Origin: Actinomycetes bacterium
GTDB lineage: Bacteria; Actinomycetota; Acidimicrobiia; Acidimicrobiales; JAAEMS01
Direction of reading: 5' to 3'
NCBI GenBank assembly: GCA_024225275.1
Contig: JAAEMS010000143.1
Coordinates: 1-35,794 of the forward strand
DNA: 35,794 nt
Of the stretch, positions 23,003 through 30,530 are shown in pieces. The translations under genes were made by a program, and so were the position numbers. The notes beneath the pieces were generated by a model. That model saw only the letters and a list, made by a program, of their open reading frames with translations. It had not been told where the DNA came from and ran no database searches. Positions within the stretch are counted from its first letter, which is position 1, and every line of letters begins with the position of its first letter.

Positions 23003-23620
23003 CTATCCGGCGGCGAGCTCGAGGACCTCGTCAGGGGGGAAGGCACCGATCCACCCGGTGACCGGTTCGCCGCTAGGGCGCAGGAGGATGGCAGCCGGCT
23101 GGCCCTCGACGCCGTACACGGCCCACGATTCGGACGAGGGGTCCCAGAGCATGGGGAAGGAGGTGGTGCCGTTGTCGGCCACGAAGTCCTCGGCCTGTTC
23201 CAGGCTGTCTTGGGCACCGAGGCCGACGACGGTGACCTGATCGCTGTGATCTCGAGCAAACTGCTCGACGTCGGGAGCCTCCCGACGGCAGGTCGGTCAG
23301 TGAGGGGCCCAGAACCAGAGCAGCACTGGCTGGTCGATGGCTATGAGACTCAGCAGGTTGATGGTTTCGCCAGTGGCGATCTCGATGACATCGACGTCGG
23401 GGAATAGGTTCAGCACCGGATCGGCGGCCGCCTCGGTGGGCGCCGGGGTCGCAGCCGATGTGGTGGGCCCGACCTGACCGGCCTCGCCCGCCTCGGTGGT
23501 CCGGGGCAATGTGACGGGCGCCGTGGCCGGCTCGGCTGCACCTTCGTCGCCTCCGCTGGAGCCGCCACAGGCGGCCAGTACCAGCGAACCGGCAGTGAAT
23601 ATCAAGATCGTACGTCTCAC
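23003..23620 (-). CDS. Thioredoxin/TlpA-like lipoprotein, putative selenoprotein (UxxC) read through in-frame TGA
   Basis: Translating GTG 23618-23620 with TGA 23297-23299 read as Sec gives 205 residues. The N-terminus is a lipoprotein signal peptide (RRTILIFTAGSLVLAAC, lipobox LAAC, lipidated Cys18), then a Gly/Ser/Ala/Thr/Pro linker to about residue 67. The thioredoxin fold follows: NLLSLIAIDQPVLLWFWAPH, then TGA at codon 108, then PTCRREAPDVEQFA. In thioredoxin-like proteins the pattern is WAxWCxxC; here it is WAPH-U-P-T-C with Cys111. The frame continues uninterrupted for 97 more codons with family features: VTVVGLGAQDSLEQAEDFV, FPMLWDPSSESWAVYGVEGQPAAILL (the cis-Pro region) and VTGWIGAF, to a TAG stop. 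GAGGAG precedes the GTG by 4 bp. A SECIS-like hairpin follows the TGA. If TGA were a true stop the product would lack the active site. Selenocysteine insertion genes are not in the window. Confidence 0.8.
23269..23299 (-). promoter_or_regulatory. Putative bacterial SECIS element after TGA codon
   Basis: On the minus strand, the TGA (23299-23297) is followed by nine bases and then CGTCGGG-AGGCT-CCCGACG. The stem has seven perfect pairs (23287-23281 with 23275-23269) and a five-base loop (23280-23276). The loop starts 17 nt after the TGA and has G within its first two bases. That agrees with the published bacterial SECIS model (apical loop about 16-37 nt after UGA, G early in the loop). The AGGCT loop resembles the AGGTCT loop of Escherichia coli fdhF. 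Confidence 0.72.
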
Positions 23621-23766
23621 GGTTCTCCTCAGAGGTCGGGGCGCTGGCGGAACCCGGTGGCCGGCAGATCCATTCCGCCAACCCGCCCTATCTTCGCGGT
23701 TGGGCACACCTCTTACCAAGGTCTGAACAATCCTCGCCTCACCACCATTGGATCCTCGGCATTCCT

Positions 23767-23772
23767 TACCAT
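23767..23772 (+). promoter_or_regulatory. -10 box TACCAT, leaderless start of molybdopterin oxidoreductase gene
   Basis: TACCAT lies 7 bp before ATG 23780 and no Shine-Dalgarno sequence is present. It supports this ATG as the start. Confidence 0.45.
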
Positions 23773-23779
23773 CGTGGCC

Positions 23780-25396
23780 ATGACGATCGCCGAACCATCC
23801 CTGGAGCCGACGCCGGAGTCAGAGCTCGCGCCCGAGCATCACACCCCCCGGTGGGTCGGAGCACTGGCCGGCGCAGCCGCCGCCACCACCGCCCTGGGCG
23901 TGGGTGAGCTGGTAGCAGGGTTCAGCCACACCTTCCCGTCGCTCATCCCGTCGGTGGGCCGGCTCTTCGTTTCGGAGACCCCCGGCTCGGTCATTCGGCA
24001 GACCATCCAGATCTTCGGCACCAACCAGAAGCCCCTCCTGCTCACCGGCATCACCGTGACCACGATCGTCCTCGGGGCGGTGTTCGGTGTCCTCGGTATC
24101 CGCAGTCGACCCGCTGGTATCGCCGGTTTCGTCGGTTTCGCGGTCTTCGGGGGCCTGATGGCCCTGGACGATCCGGTGGCATCGAACACCGGAGCCATCC
24201 TCGTTGCCGCGGCTGCCGGGGTGGCGGGGGTCGGGGCCTTGGTGATCCTCCTCGGCATCGCGCTCTCGACGCCGGTACCCACCACGGCCGAAACGCCCAC
24301 CAACTCTCACCACGGGCGGCGGGCATTCCTGTTGGCCAGTGGTGGGGTGGCCGGGTTGGGGGCCGTGACCGCCGTCGGGGGTCAGCGACTCCAGTCGAGC
24401 AACTCGGTCGAGGCGGCCCGGGCCGAGGTCGATCTGCCCATGGCCGGCTCAGGGGCCACCGCCACAACCCTGGTCGCTCCCTCCGAGGCCGACCTCTCGG
24501 GCGGCGTCGACGGACTGAGCTCGCTCATCACTCCCAATGACCAGTTCTATCTGATCGACACCGCGCTGGTTCCGCCCCAGGTCGACCCCGCAGGGTGGTC
24601 CATGACGGTGAAGGGCATGGTCGACACCGAGATCACGCTCACCTACGACGACCTGTTGGCTCGAGACCTGGTCGAGGAGATCGTCACCCTGTCCTGTGTC
24701 TCCAACGAGGTCGGTGGCCGGCTGGTGGGCAACGCCCTCTGGCAGGGCGTTCCCCTGCGAGAGCTGCTCGAGGAGGCCGGGGCTGATCCTTCGGCCAGCC
24801 AGATCGTCGGCCGTTCGGTCGATGGCTGGACGGCTGGCTTCCCCACCGAGATCCTCACCGAGGATCGGGTCGCCATGGTGGCCGTCGGCATGAACGGCGA
24901 GCCCCTGCCTGTCAAGCACGGCTTCCCGGCCCGCCTGGTGGTGGAGGGCCTGTACGGCTACGTTTCGGCCACCAAGTGGCTCAGCGAGGTCGAGCTCACC
25001 ACCTGGGAGGCCTTCGACGGCTACTGGGTGCCTCGTGGCTGGTCCAAGCTGGGCCCGATCAAGACCCAGTCCCGCATCGACGTTCCCGGCAACGGCCCCA
25101 AGGTAGCCGCCGGGGTCACCCCCATCGCCGGGGTCGCCTGGGCACCCAGCCGGGGGATCGACCGAGTGGAGGTCCAGGTCGATGACGGCCCGTGGGTCGA
25201 GGCCCTCATGTCCGAGAGCATCGGCGACGGAGCCTGGCGTCAGTGGATGGTGGACTGGAACGCGACTCCGGGCCAACACCAGATCCGCTGCCGGGCCACC
25301 GACTCCACCGAGACCACCCAGCCCCAGGACCGCACCACACCGGCCCCCAGTGGCGCCACCGGCTGGCACTCCATCGAGGTCAACGTCGAGGCGTAG
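23780..25396 (+). CDS. Membrane-anchored molybdopterin-dependent oxidoreductase (sulfite oxidase family)
   Basis: A 538-residue fusion. The N-terminal part has about four membrane segments (around residues 25-47, 90-112, 116-136 and 140-168). A fifth hydrophobic stretch, RRAFLLASGGVAGLGAVTAVGG, has the RR of a Tat-like signal. The outer domain is the sulfite oxidase/MsrP-type molybdopterin domain: NDQFYLIDTALVPPQVDPAGWSM, then ETTYDDLL-like strands, TLSCVSNEVGG with the Mo-ligating Cys306, GVPLRELLEEAGAD, PVKHGFPARLVVEGLYGYVSATKWLSEVEL and a C-terminal Mo-co dimerisation domain (PIAGVAWAPSRGIDRVEVQVDDGPW). It probably oxidises or reduces a small substrate outside the cell and exchanges electrons with the membrane; the substrate is unknown. 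It is divergent from the selenoprotein-like lipoprotein gene. Confidence 0.9.
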   Translation: MTIAEPSLEPTPESELAPEHHTPRWVGALAGAAAATTALGVGELVAGFSHTFPSLIPSVGRLFVSETPGSVIRQTIQIFGTNQKPLLLTGITVTTIVLGAVFGVLGIRSRPAGIAGFVGFAVFGGLMALDDPVASNTGAILVAAAAGVAGVGALVILLGIALSTPVPTTAETPTNSHHGRRAFLLASGGVAGLGAVTAVGGQRLQSSNSVEAARAEVDLPMAGSGATATTLVAPSEADLSGGVDGLSSLITPNDQFYLIDTALVPPQVDPAGWSMTVKGMVDTEITLTYDDLLARDLVEEIVTLSCVSNEVGGRLVGNALWQGVPLRELLEEAGADPSASQIVGRSVDGWTAGFPTEILTEDRVAMVAVGMNGEPLPVKHGFPARLVVEGLYGYVSATKWLSEVELTTWEAFDGYWVPRGWSKLGPIKTQSRIDVPGNGPKVAAGVTPIAGVAWAPSRGIDRVEVQVDDGPWVEALMSESIGDGAWRQWMVDWNATPGQHQIRCRATDSTETTQPQDRTTPAPSGATGWHSIEVNVEA

Positions 25397-25501
25397 GAGC
25401 TGAGCGGATAGGTGACCGAGATCAGCCGGCAATCCCCTTCCGCTCTTGCTCACCGGTGCTCACCACCCGAGCGGTACTGAGCCCCTGAGGGGATCGTCTC
25501 G

Positions 25502-25507
25502 TACACT
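25502..25507 (+). promoter_or_regulatory. -10 box TACACT, leaderless start of DUF3039 gene
   Basis: TACACT lies 7 bp before ATG 25515, with no Shine-Dalgarno sequence. A small palindrome CCCCTGAGGGG (25482-25492) sits just upstream. Confidence 0.55.
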
Positions 25508-25514
25508 CGCGTTC

Positions 25515-25748
25515 ATGAGTGAGACTGTGATCAAGCCTGTCGAGGACACCCGTCTGTCCGAGGGTGATCACGACCGCTACGCCCACTATGTACGCAAGGC
25601 CGACATCATGTCGAGCGCCGTCGAGGGTCACGAAGTGATCGCCCTGTGCGGCAAGCGTTGGATCCCCAACCGTGACCCCGACAAGTACCCGGTCTGCCCC
25701 GACTGCAAGTCGATCATGGAGCAACTCCGCGGCGCCCAGGGCAACTAG
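25515..25748 (+). CDS. DUF3039 domain protein (zinc-ribbon-like)
   Basis: A 77-residue actinobacterial protein of family DUF3039. The signature is EGHEVIALCGKRWIPNRDPDKYPVCPDCKSI near the C-terminus, with Cys residues in a C ... CPxC arrangement that looks like a small zinc-binding site. The N-terminus is charged. No function is established for the family. The ATG at 25515 is supported by a TACACT box 7 bp upstream. Its TAG stop overlaps the GTG start of the next gene, so the two are translationally coupled. Confidence 0.9.
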   Translation: MSETVIKPVEDTRLSEGDHDRYAHYVRKADIMSSAVEGHEVIALCGKRWIPNRDPDKYPVCPDCKSIMEQLRGAQGN

Positions 25749-26170
25749 TGGCCGGCTCCGACCCCCCTCCACTTACGGTCGTCCGCTTCGAACCCGGGAA
25801 GTCCGGCTACTGGAAGGTCGGCCTCATCATCGGGGTGGCCCTCGTGGTGTCGATCGCCCAGGGCAAGTGGTGGATCCTCGCCCCCGCAGCCGTGGTGGCG
25901 GCCCTGGTCTTCTGGGAGCAGATGGGCTCGTTCGTCGAGCTCCGCGAGGACGGGGTCGAGGTGCGCCGCCCCCCCATCGATACCGGGGCTTTCGTTCGCT
26001 ACACCGACATCGTGGCCATCGATCGAGGCCGCTCCTTCGGCAAACTCATGTTCTCGCCGGCCCTCGAGACCCAGAAGGACGGCACCATCCGCCTTCCGAA
26101 CAGTCTCGACGGGCGGGCCATCACCGATGCGCTCGACGAGCGGATCCAGATCCAGCGCCGCCAGGCCTGA
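25748..26170 (+). CDS. Small membrane protein with PH-like C-terminal domain, function unknown
   Basis: A 140-residue protein with a hydrophobic hairpin (about residues 23-57: YWKVGLIIGVALVVSIA then WWILAPAAVVAALVFW) followed by a soluble part with strands FVELREDGVEVRRPP, FVRYTDIVAIDRG and GTIRLPNSLDGRAITDALDERI. This layout, two membrane helices followed by a beta-rich PH-like module, is common in actinobacterial proteins of unknown role. The GTG start at 25748 overlaps the DUF3039 stop. The gene ends 4 bp before the convergent GlcG/HbpS-like gene. Confidence 0.75.
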   Translation: MAGSDPPPLTVVRFEPGKSGYWKVGLIIGVALVVSIAQGKWWILAPAAVVAALVFWEQMGSFVELREDGVEVRRPPIDTGAFVRYTDIVAIDRGRSFGKLMFSPALETQKDGTIRLPNSLDGRAITDALDERIQIQRRQA

Positions 26171-26174
26171 GACC

Positions 26175-26597
26175 TCAGGACACTGCGTCGGCACCCGCCT
26201 GGGCGATTTCGCGGTCTTCTTCGGCGCTGCCGCCCGACACCCCGATGGCGCCCACCAGGGCCCCGGCGACCACCAGCGGGACTCCTCCACCGAAGATGGT
26301 CAGACGGGGAGTGTGGGTGATTCCGTGCACGAGGGCCGGTTCGTCCTTGATCATTGCCCACCAAGCATCGGTGGGAAGGCCTCCGAACGAGGCCACCGAG
26401 TAGGCCTTGTCCTGGGCGATCTGCAGGGAGAGACGCGGGGATCCGTCCATGCGGGCCGTCAGGACTGGTAGCCCCGAAGGGTCGGTGACGGCAATGCACA
26501 TACTCTTCCCGGCGCTGGCGGCGGCTGCGACCGCGGCGTCGAGGACACGCCGGGCCGCGTCGTAGCTGATGGACCTGGTCTCGACGGTGTCGGACAT
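26175..26597 (-). CDS. GlcG/HbpS-like haem-degrading domain protein
   Basis: A 140-residue member of the GlcG/HbpS-like family. Hallmarks are the N-terminal helix ISYDAARRVLDAAVAAAASAGKSMCIAVTDPSG, LPVLTARMDGSPRLSLQIAQDKAYSVASFG and the C-terminal loop IFGGGVPLVVAGALVGAIGVSGGSAEEDREIAQAG. Members bind haem or small molecules, or act as accessory proteins of glycolate and other pathways. The ATG at 26595-26597 has an AGAGAGG element upstream and a TAGAGT box (26623-26628) consistent with a leader of about 20 bases. It ends 4 bp before the convergent membrane-protein gene. Specific function is not shown. Confidence 0.9.
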   Translation of the reverse strand: MSDTVETRSISYDAARRVLDAAVAAAASAGKSMCIAVTDPSGLPVLTARMDGSPRLSLQIAQDKAYSVASFGGLPTDAWWAMIKDEPALVHGITHTPRLTIFGGGVPLVVAGALVGAIGVSGGSAEEDREIAQAGADAVS

Positions 26598-26622
26598 GTC
26601 GGTATCCTCTCTGCTCTGTCGC

Positions 26623-26628
26623 ACTCTA
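26623..26628 (-). promoter_or_regulatory. -10 box TAGAGT upstream of GlcG/HbpS-like gene (leadered)
   Basis: TAGAGT on the minus strand lies 25 bp before the ATG, leaving room for the AGAGAGG ribosome binding site. The same hexamer in a similar GCACTCTA context precedes the malonyl-CoA decarboxylase gene. Confidence 0.4.
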
Positions 26629-26781
26629 TGACCCGTAGTCGGGGGTGCGGCCCACCCCTCGTTGTCGCCGGGTCAGGCCACGACGGTCACTGTAGTGAGC
26701 ACCACCTTCGAGATCGCCAACGTGGCCGGGCCCGCCGGCACCCTTGTTCACCGGCCCCGCAGGTCATGACCCAGCAACCAG

Positions 26782-29046
26782 TCATATGCGGTGAGGGTCC
26801 AGCCGGGGGCGGTCGTCCTTGGTCACCGGAGGCAGAACCGACCGTCCGAGCTGCTGGGGCGACAGGGGGCGGCCGGTCGCATGGCCCTGGGCATAGCGGA
26901 TGCCGTAGTCGCTGAGCAGGGCCAGCTCCGACCCGTTCTCGACCCCCTCGGCGATCAGATCAATCGACAGCGTCGAACAGATGTCGGCCATGGCGGCCAC
27001 CAGGGCCCGTTGCCGCTCGTCGGTCTCGATGTTGGTGATGACCGAGTGGTCCAATTTCACACAATCCAGGGGGAGGAGTGTCAGGTGTTGGAGAGGGCTG
27101 TTGCCTCGGCCGAAGTTGTCGATAGCGATATTCACCCCGCGGGCCCGGACCTGACCCAGGACCTCGGCCACATGGTCGATGTCAACCACATCAGCGGTTT
27201 CGTCCATCTCGACACCGAACCGCTCGAGGGGCAGCCCGGTGGCCTCCAGCCGGCTGATCAGGGCATCCGCGGCATCGAGGCCGTTGAGGTCGGACGCCGC
27301 GAGGTTGAGCCAGAACCGGCCCTGCCACGCTTCACCCACCGTGTCGGCAGCCCGGGCGGCGGCGCTGGCCACCACCTCGAGGAGGCGGTGTGACTCCCCC
27401 AACCACTCGAGGGTACCGATCCAGTCGCGGGCGGGGAGGATCGAGCCGTCCTCGCGCTCCCAACGGGCCAGCACCTCGACTCCGACGATCTCGTGGGTGG
27501 CGATCTCGACCTGGGGCTGTAGATCGACCCTGATCTCACCGGCATCGAATACATGGTCGAGCTCGCGGATGAGGTCGCGCTCATCGACCTGATCGAAGAG
27601 CCAGGTCCTCCCGCGGCCGGCCTCCTTGGCCCGGTAGAGGGCAATATCGGCTTCCAGGAGCAGGTCCTCGAGCTCGATGCCTTCGTTGGCCACGGCCATG
27701 CCAATGCTGACACCCACGTCGATGTTGCGCTCACCGACCCGCACCGGCGCACCCATGTGTTCGAGGATCCGGGTGCCGAGCTGCTGGGCGCTGCCCTCGG
27801 GATGGCTGAGATCGTGAAGCACGACGACGAACTCATCGCCCCCGACCCGGGCCAGGCCCGCGGCCTGTTCGCCCACCGCTTCGGTGAGCCGCCGGGCGAA
27901 GACGGTGAGCACCTGATCTCCGACCTTGTGACCGTAGGTGTCGTTGACGGCCTTGAACCGATCGAGGTCGAGATGGAGCAGGGCGTGTCCGGCCCGCCGG
28001 GGGTTGGCGAGGGTCGGTGCGAACTCGGTGGTGAGGGCCAAACGGTTGCGTAACCGGGTCAGGGGGTCGGTCCGGGCCAGGGCGACCAGGAGGTCATCGA
28101 GCCGGCGGCGGCGACGCACCAGAACGGCGGCCCCTCCGACGCCCACGAGCAGCACAGCGGCGGCCATCACGGTGGCCAGAAGTGCGGATAGGGCAGTGCG
28201 GGAGGCCCGGGCCTCGGCCGAGACCACGGCATTGTCGTGGAGGAGCTCGCTGGTAGCCGCCAGGTCATCGTGGAGGGCACCGAACAGGACGGCCAGCTCG
28301 GACGGGGTAGGAGGCTCACCGGCCACCGCCAGGTCCACCATCGATGCCCACTCGGCCGACTCGAGCAGGTCATCGACCGCCACAGCCGCCGCCGGCACCC
28401 GGTCGGTCAGCGGTGCCACCGGAAGGAACCGGCTCGGGTCGGGAAGCGACAACGGTTCTTCGGCGAAGAGGGCCTCGGTCAGATCCCAGACCACGGGCCG
28501 GCGACTCTGGTCGACCAGGAGGGCGAGCTCGGGGGTGGAGCCGATATCGCCTGCACCACCGGCGTCGAGCACCAGCAACCGGAGTCGTTCGAGCCGGCGG
28601 AGAATCTCGACAGCCGAGACATCAGTTCCGATCTCAACCGGGGAGACCGCAACCAGCCAGGTGTCGGCAATGACGGCTCCTTGACTCGTGCCTTCGCTGA
28701 GATCGGCCACCTCGAGATAGGTGTCAGCCTGGATCGCCCGACGCTCGGTCCGGGCCGCGGCGTGCTCGTTGGCGAGATCAGCCGGGGCCGCCCCAGATTC
28801 GATCACCAGGAGCTCGAGTAGCCCGTGCTCACGGTCAATGGCGGCCAGGAGTGTGTTGCGGGCGGCAAGGAATCGGGCCGCGGCGGCCTCCTCTGATGCG
28901 GCCTCCACCGTGTGACCGCGCTCGATGGCCGCGAACACGATGCCCACGGCCAACACGCTCGAAACCAGGGCCAGGAATACCGATCCCACCACCAGACCGC
29001 GCCCCCGGTGTAGGTCGGCGCCCGCGCCAGGTGTCAAGGTCTCCAC
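26782..29046 (-). CDS. Membrane-bound GGDEF-EAL protein (c-di-GMP turnover)
   Basis: A 754-residue sensor. A membrane segment near residues 17-41 (GLVVGSVFLALVSSVLAVGIVFAAI) and a second near 295-320 (ALLATVMAAAVLLVGVGGAAVLV) flank an extracytoplasmic sensor domain of about 250 residues. A GGDEF domain follows (LTRLRNRLAL, DLDRFKAVNDTYGHKVGD, RVGGDEF with GGDEF at 402-406, intact for diguanylate cyclase). The RxxD inhibitory site normally just before it is absent (EQAAGLARVGGDEF). The EAL domain has EVL at 524-526, FWLNLA, VEMDETA, IDNFGRGNSPL with Asp643-Asn644 instead of Asp-Asp, and IAEGVEN ... QGHATGRPL. The phosphodiesterase may therefore be weak or only bind. The start is uncertain: I chose GTG 29046; earlier in-frame codons overlap the divergent deaminase gene. 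Confidence 0.88.
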   Translation of the reverse strand: METLTPGAGADLHRGRGLVVGSVFLALVSSVLAVGIVFAAIERGHTVEAASEEAAAARFLAARNTLLAAIDREHGLLELLVIESGAAPADLANEHAAARTERRAIQADTYLEVADLSEGTSQGAVIADTWLVAVSPVEIGTDVSAVEILRRLERLRLLVLDAGGAGDIGSTPELALLVDQSRRPVVWDLTEALFAEEPLSLPDPSRFLPVAPLTDRVPAAAVAVDDLLESAEWASMVDLAVAGEPPTPSELAVLFGALHDDLAATSELLHDNAVVSAEARASRTALSALLATVMAAAVLLVGVGGAAVLVRRRRRLDDLLVALARTDPLTRLRNRLALTTEFAPTLANPRRAGHALLHLDLDRFKAVNDTYGHKVGDQVLTVFARRLTEAVGEQAAGLARVGGDEFVVVLHDLSHPEGSAQQLGTRILEHMGAPVRVGERNIDVGVSIGMAVANEGIELEDLLLEADIALYRAKEAGRGRTWLFDQVDERDLIRELDHVFDAGEIRVDLQPQVEIATHEIVGVEVLARWEREDGSILPARDWIGTLEWLGESHRLLEVVASAAARAADTVGEAWQGRFWLNLAASDLNGLDAADALISRLEATGLPLERFGVEMDETADVVDIDHVAEVLGQVRARGVNIAIDNFGRGNSPLQHLTLLPLDCVKLDHSVITNIETDERQRALVAAMADICSTLSIDLIAEGVENGSELALLSDYGIRYAQGHATGRPLSPQQLGRSVLPPVTKDDRPRLDPHRI

Positions 29047-29105
29047 CCAACCCAGATCGGCCGGCCGAAGTCCGGACTTGAAGGACTCAACCCTGGTGAC
29101 GCGAG

Positions 29106-29111
29106 TAGGTT
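29106..29111 (+). promoter_or_regulatory. -10 box TAGGTT, leaderless start of deaminase gene
   Basis: TAGGTT lies 8 bp before ATG 29120. The same GCGAGTAGGTT context recurs at 32017-32027 before the phosphoribosyltransferase gene. Confidence 0.5.
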
Positions 29112-29119
29112 GCCCGACG

Positions 29120-30526
29120 ATGGCTGCCGCCGATGAGACCCACCGAGCCGCCGACCTGGTCGTCCACGGGGCCGATCTGGTGGCCACCGTCGATGATGAC
29201 CGGCGAGAGATCGCGGGGGGCTGGGTGGCCATCACCGACGGCTTCGTCTCCTCCATCGGAGGCCCCTCTGACCCCGAGCCCGAGGCGACCCGGCGCCTGT
29301 TGGCCGCCGGCTGCCTCGTGACCCCAGGGCTCATCAACACCCACCATCACCTCTATCAGAACCTCACCCGCGCCTACCGTCCCGCCCTCGACGGCAACCT
29401 CTTCGTCTGGCTCGAGACCCTCTACCCCCTCTGGGCCCGCCTCGACGAGGAGGCCGCCTACATTTCCGCTTGGGTGGGTCTGGCCGAGCTGGCCCTCGGA
29501 GGCTGCACCACCAGCACCGACCACCTGTACGTACATCCGGCCGGGGGCGGAGACTTGCTGACCGCCGAGATCACGGCCGCCCGCGAGCTCGGTATGCGGT
29601 TCCACCCGACGAGAGGGTCGATGAGCCTGTCGGAGAAGGACGGAGGCCTGCCCCCCGACTCGGTGGTGCAGGACGACGACACCATCCTGGCCGAGTCCGA
29701 AGCCGCGGTTGGCCGCCACCACGACCCAACCCAGGGGGCCATGACCCGGGTCGCTCTGGCTCCCTGTTCGCCGTTCTCGGTCACCCCCGAGTTGATGACC
29801 CGTACCGCCGAGCTGGCCGAACGGCTCGATGTTCGTCTCCACACTCACCTGGCCGAGGACCGGGACGAGGACGACTACTGCATCGAGCACTTCGGTCGAC
29901 GCCCGTTCGACCACTTCGAAGCGGTGGGCTGGGGCAGCGACCGGTCCTGGATCGCCCATTGTGTCCAGCCCAACCCTGACGAGATCCGCCGGCTCGGCAC
30001 CTGGGGCACCGGTGTGGCCCACTGCCCCAGCTCGAACATGATCTTGGGCGCGGGTCTGGCCCCGGTCAATGATCTCCAGGTGGCCGGGGTGCCGGTCGGA
30101 CTGGCCTGCGACGGCTCGGCGTCGGCCGATGCGGCGTCGCTGTGGCTTGAGGCCCGGACGGCCCTGCTCCAGGGACGCCTTCGGGGCGGCGAACACGGAC
30201 ACGCCGGCGAGATGACGGCCCGGCGGGTGCTCGACATGGCCACCCGGGGCTCGGCCTCATGCCTGGGCCGCGAGGGTGAGATCGGTGAACTGTCGGTGGG
30301 TGCGGTAGGCGATCTGGTCGCCTGGAAGCTCGACGGGGTCTCCTTTGCTGGTGCCCTGAGCGACCCGGTCGAAGCCTGGCTGCGCTGTGGACCCCTGGGT
30401 GCCCACCACACCGTGGTGGCCGGCCGCCCGGTGGTGGAGAGCGGGGCGCTGACCGCCACCGGCATCGATGGCCAACTGGCCACCCACCGCCGCGTCGCCG
30501 AGAAGATGCAGGGTGTGGGAGCCTGA
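29120..30526 (+). CDS. Amidohydrolase, 8-oxoguanine deaminase-like
   Basis: A 468-residue amidohydrolase of the cytosine deaminase/chlorohydrolase group. The metal motif is TPGLINTHHHLYQNLTRA, with His75 and His77 as ligands. The NTHHHLYQxLTRA form together with TSTDHLYVHPAGGG is characteristic of 8-oxoguanine deaminases, which convert 8-oxoguanine to urate. Further ligands are in RLHTHLAED, IAHCVQP and LACDGSASAD, and the C-terminal GREGEIGELSVGAVGDLVAW is typical. The substrate is inferred from these motifs; related aminohydrolases such as the triazine enzymes share most of them. The ATG at 29120 is supported by a TAGGTT box 8 bp upstream. The gene is divergent from the GGDEF-EAL gene and convergent with malonyl-CoA decarboxylase. 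Confidence 0.85.
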   Translation: MAAADETHRAADLVVHGADLVATVDDDRREIAGGWVAITDGFVSSIGGPSDPEPEATRRLLAAGCLVTPGLINTHHHLYQNLTRAYRPALDGNLFVWLETLYPLWARLDEEAAYISAWVGLAELALGGCTTSTDHLYVHPAGGGDLLTAEITAARELGMRFHPTRGSMSLSEKDGGLPPDSVVQDDDTILAESEAAVGRHHDPTQGAMTRVALAPCSPFSVTPELMTRTAELAERLDVRLHTHLAEDRDEDDYCIEHFGRRPFDHFEAVGWGSDRSWIAHCVQPNPDEIRRLGTWGTGVAHCPSSNMILGAGLAPVNDLQVAGVPVGLACDGSASADAASLWLEARTALLQGRLRGGEHGHAGEMTARRVLDMATRGSASCLGREGEIGELSVGAVGDLVAWKLDGVSFAGALSDPVEAWLRCGPLGAHHTVVAGRPVVESGALTATGIDGQLATHRRVAEKMQGVGA

Positions 30527-30530
30527 CCGC

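Noticed and set aside
23297..23719. Thioredoxin-like gene as a truncated protein or frameshift pseudogene
   Set aside because: The coding frame does not shift; only one TGA interrupts it, at the catalytic Cys position and followed by a SECIS-like stem. Readthrough as Sec explains all of it more simply.
26687..26698. Short palindrome TCACT-GT-AGTGA as an operator
   Set aside because: Five-base arms are common by chance, and it is about 60 bp upstream of the GlcG/HbpS-like -10 box without other support.
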